From JASFBA01 sp034433695 (GTDB taxonomy: Bacteria; Chloroflexota; Chloroflexia; DTKN01): a stretch of DNA of 24,838 nucleotides. This document shows positions 22,587 to 24,838 of this stretch, piece after piece. Location: NCBI GenBank assembly GCA_034433695.1, contig DAOUAK010000037.1, positions 1 through 24,838 of the forward strand, in the 5' to 3' direction. A program made the position numbers and the translations under genes. The notes under the pieces are model-generated. The model did not search any database, had not been told where the DNA came from, and saw nothing but the letters and a program-made list of their open reading frames with translations. Numbering within the stretch: position 1 is the stretch's first letter; each line of letters opens with the position of its first letter.

Positions 22587-24838
22587 ATGCCTTCTAAAAA
22601 CCCTACCAGAGCCCAGGTGCTGACGTTGGTCCTAATCTTGACCTTTGCCTTGCTCCTTTTTCCCCATCTCTCTATTCCCACCGCGGCCTCCCCGGATGTC
22701 CAGGTGGAACCCCTGGACAAGATCGAACCGCTACTGCTCGACCGGCTGGCTACCGACGGCACGGCCGATTTCATCGTCCGTTTCGCCGAACAGGCCGACC
22801 TCTCCCCGGCCTATTCGATGGGCTGGGAGGAACGCGGCGAGTTCGTCGTCCGGGTGCTCGCAGAGACGGCCCAACGCTCCCAGGAACGGGCGAAAGCCCT
22901 CCTGGACGACCGCAGTCTGCGCCACCAGACCTTTATCGCCGGCAACGAACTCTACGTCTGGGCCGGCGACCTTCAGGCGGCAAAGGACCTGGCCGCCCTC
23001 CCCGAAGTCGCTTTCATCCGCGCCACCCGGGTCTACTCTATTGACCCCATCACCTCCACCGCCACCGTTTCCGAAAGTGCGCCCCAGTCCCTCGCCTGGG
23101 GCATCGTGGACACCAACGCCGACGACTTCTGGACCCAGTTCGGCGTGCAGGGCGACGGCATACTTGTAGCCAATATTGATACCGGCGTGCAGTGGAACCA
23201 CCCCGCCCTGGACCAGGCCTACAAATGCCCGGGCAACCCCGGCAGTTCCGTCTGCTGGTACGACCCCGCCAATATCTGCGGGGGCACCCCCTGCGACAAC
23301 CAGGGCCACGGCACCCACGTCATGGGCACCATGGTCGGCGACGACGACCCCTCCCTCCCCTACCAGGTGGGGATGGCCCCCGATGCCCAGTGGATCGCCT
23401 GCAAGGGCTGTCGGACCAATCAGTGCTACGACTCCGATCTGAACGCCTGCGCCGACTGGATTCTGGCCCCCGGCGGGAGTTCGGCCAACCGCCCCCATGT
23501 GGTGAATAACTCCTGGGGCGGCCCCGGCTGCAATACCTGGTATCAGGCCAAAGTCCAGGCCTGGCGGGCGGCCGGCATCTTCCCCGCCTTCTCCGCCGGG
23601 AACTCCGGCCCCTCCTGCTCCACACTGGGCAGTCCGGGCATCTACCAGGAGTCGTTTGCCAGCGCGGCCCACGACTCCTCCCGCAACATCGCCTCCTTCT
23701 CCAGCCGTGGGCCTGCTCCCGGAGGCAGTTGTCCTCCCTATACCCCCTACACCAAGCCGAACATCTCCGCGCCGGGAGTAAACATCTGCTCTTCGGTACC
23801 CACGAACGGCTGGGATTGCACCTACAGCGGCACCTCGATGGCTTCTCCACACTCGGCCGGCGCCGTGGCGCTCCTGTGGTCGTGTAATTCCTCCCTCATC
23901 GGACAGATCGACCAGACTTTTGAGATCCTCCAGGACAACGCCGATACCCCGCCGGCCGGCACCTGTGGCGCCCCACCTAACGGCGAAGGCAACTACACCT
24001 ACGGCTATGGCTACCTGAACGTCCTGGCGGCCGGCCAGGCGGCCTGCGGCATCCTCCAGGCGCCTACCCTCTACGACCCCGGCGAGTACTCTACCTCCGG
24101 CAACTATACCGTGGACTGGACCGATGTGACCGGCGCCGATTCTTACCTCCTCCAGGAGGACGACAACCCCTCCTTCAGCAGCCCCACCGAGTACACCACC
24201 TCCTCCAGCCAGTACTCCTTCACCGGCAAGGCCGATGGGTACTATTACTACCGCGTGGCCGCAAAAAAGGGAAGCCAGACCAGCCCCTGGAGCAACACCG
24301 TGGACATCATCGTGGACAAGACTCCGCCCTCCAATCCTTCCAGCGTCTGGAGCACCAGCCATACTCCCTACACCTGGTCGAACGATAACACCATAGACGT
24401 CTCCTGGTCCGGAGCCTGGGACAACCTGAGCGGCGTCTACGGCTACTCCATCGAATGGAGCACCTCGCCCGATACCCTCCCCGACACGACGGTGGATACT
24501 ACCGGCTCCTCGGCCACCAGCCCGGCCCTTGCCGACGGGAACTCCTGGTATTTCCACATCCGCACCCGCGATGTGGCCGGCAACTGGAACGCCGGCGCCG
24601 TCCACCTGGGGCCGTTCTACATTGATGCCACCCCGCCCTCTAACCCTTCCAGCGTCTGGAGCACCAGCCATACCCCCTCCACCTGGTCGAACGATAACAC
24701 CATAGACGTCTCCTGGTCCGGGGCCTGGGACAACCTGAGCGGCGTCTACGGCTACTCCATCGAATGGAGCACCTCGCCCGATACCCTCCCCGACACGACG
24801 GTGGATACTACCGGCTCCTCGGCCACCAGCCCGGCCCT
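22587..24838 (+). CDS. Secreted subtilisin-like S8 serine protease with C-terminal repeats (partial, runs off the window)
   Basis: At least 750 aa; no stop before the window end. The ATG follows AAGGAGG by 7 bases. Residues 1 to about 35 are a signal peptide (basic start, hydrophobic core VLTLVLILTFALLLF), and about 45-155 look like a propeptide. The S8 catalytic domain (about 187-480) has D198 (NIDTGVQ), H241 (GHGTHV), oxyanion N339 (SAGNSG) and S417 (SGTSMASPH), so it should be active. It has many cysteines, unlike most subtilases, suggesting disulfides. After it comes a fibronectin-III-like domain (about 492-577), then tandem 103-residue repeats beginning at residues 579 and 682, each opening with TPPSNPSSVWS. 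The protein is probably extracellular or surface-bound and degrades proteins. The ending is unknown. Confidence 0.93.
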   Translation, partial: MPSKNPTRAQVLTLVLILTFALLLFPHLSIPTAASPDVQVEPLDKIEPLLLDRLATDGTADFIVRFAEQADLSPAYSMGWEERGEFVVRVLAETAQRSQERAKALLDDRSLRHQTFIAGNELYVWAGDLQAAKDLAALPEVAFIRATRVYSIDPITSTATVSESAPQSLAWGIVDTNADDFWTQFGVQGDGILVANIDTGVQWNHPALDQAYKCPGNPGSSVCWYDPANICGGTPCDNQGHGTHVMGTMVGDDDPSLPYQVGMAPDAQWIACKGCRTNQCYDSDLNACADWILAPGGSSANRPHVVNNSWGGPGCNTWYQAKVQAWRAAGIFPAFSAGNSGPSCSTLGSPGIYQESFASAAHDSSRNIASFSSRGPAPGGSCPPYTPYTKPNISAPGVNICSSVPTNGWDCTYSGTSMASPHSAGAVALLWSCNSSLIGQIDQTFEILQDNADTPPAGTCGAPPNGEGNYTYGYGYLNVLAAGQAACGILQAPTLYDPGEYSTSGNYTVDWTDVTGADSYLLQEDDNPSFSSPTEYTTSSSQYSFTGKADGYYYYRVAAKKGSQTSPWSNTVDIIVDKTPPSNPSSVWSTSHTPYTWSNDNTIDVSWSGAWDNLSGVYGYSIEWSTSPDTLPDTTVDTTGSSATSPALADGNSWYFHIRTRDVAGNWNAGAVHLGPFYIDATPPSNPSSVWSTSHTPSTWSNDNTIDVSWSGAWDNLSGVYGYSIEWSTSPDTLPDTTVDTTGSSATSPA
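24321..24838 (+). repeat. 309-bp tandem repeats within the protease gene
   Basis: Copy 1 is 24321-24629; copy 2 starts at 24630 and is cut at the window end after 209 bp. Over those 209 bp I count six differences, five silent and one changing Tyr to Ser, with five of them in the first 60 bp and the rest nearly identical. The period is exactly 103 codons. More copies may follow. Confidence 0.9.

Noticed and set aside
22375..22623. 82-aa open frame in the protease leader
   Set aside because: It begins upstream of the promoter -10 box, lacks a ribosome site and overlaps the protease start in another frame.
22731..24671. 646-aa open frame on the minus strand opposite the S8 protease
   Set aside because: Composition is Gly/Val/Ala repeats mirroring the protease codons, with no family similarity; the plus frame has a full catalytic triad, signal peptide and ribosome site.

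Overview
GC-rich (about two-thirds G+C by eye) bacterial chromosome with densely packed genes, strong AGGAGG-type ribosome binding sites, and GTG and TTG starts. The gene content suggests an anaerobic, possibly thermophilic member of the Chloroflexota (Anaerolineae-like). The reasons are the corrinoid iron-sulfur protein genes of the Wood-Ljungdahl pathway (acsD-acsC), a 2-oxoacid:ferredoxin oxidoreductase, a class A flavodiiron protein, a greA-lysS pair, a topoisomerase I with three C-terminal zinc ribbons, and large WD40 and subtilase proteins. The lineage is an inference; no rRNA or phylogenetic marker was analysed. I see no insertion sequence, prophage, CRISPR array or rRNA gene, and this reads as ordinary chromosome.

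Layout. (1) 19-3341, plus strand: a sigma70-type promoter drives an amidohydrolase fused to a CYTH-like domain, then a GT4 glycosyltransferase. (2) 3349-3463, minus: tRNA-Arg(TCT) with its own near-consensus promoter. (3) 3471-8933, minus operon: PspC-like protein, GT2 glycosyltransferase, a lipoprotein with fourteen WD40 repeats, and topA, with 4-18 bp gaps. (4) 9067-11848, minus operon: CBS-pair protein, acsD, acsC. (5) 11849-12314: a 466-bp regulatory region with back-to-back divergent promoters whose -35 boxes share one 12-bp palindrome; each transcript leader contains a terminator-like hairpin. (6) 12315-14534, plus: greA and an enlarged lysS. (7) 14534-14568: five heptamer repeats filling the convergent gap. 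(8) 14562-15764, minus: flavodiiron protein, divergent from (9) 15920-18397, plus: a HisKA-REC-REC-GGDEF-type protein coupled to a VUT/queuosine-precursor-type transporter. (10) 18369-22299, minus operon: an enoyl-CoA hydratase with a cysteine-rich zinc-ribbon-like insert, KorA-type alpha subunit, fused beta-gamma subunit, and a small zinc/MshEN-like protein. (11) 22399 to the window end, plus: perfect-consensus promoter, structured leader, and a secreted S8 protease whose C-terminal repeats are almost identical at DNA level and run off the window.

Functional reading: acsDC (methyl transfer into acetyl-CoA), the 2-oxoacid:ferredoxin oxidoreductase and hydratase (ferredoxin-linked acyl-CoA metabolism) and the flavodiiron protein (O2/NO detoxification) fit a strict anaerobe. 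Main points for follow-up are the zinc-ribbon-bearing hydratase, the shared divergent acs/greA control region, the CYTH fusion, the LysRS with an apparent extra N-terminal OB-like segment, the tandem protease repeats, and an apparent excess of the octamer GGCCGGCC.
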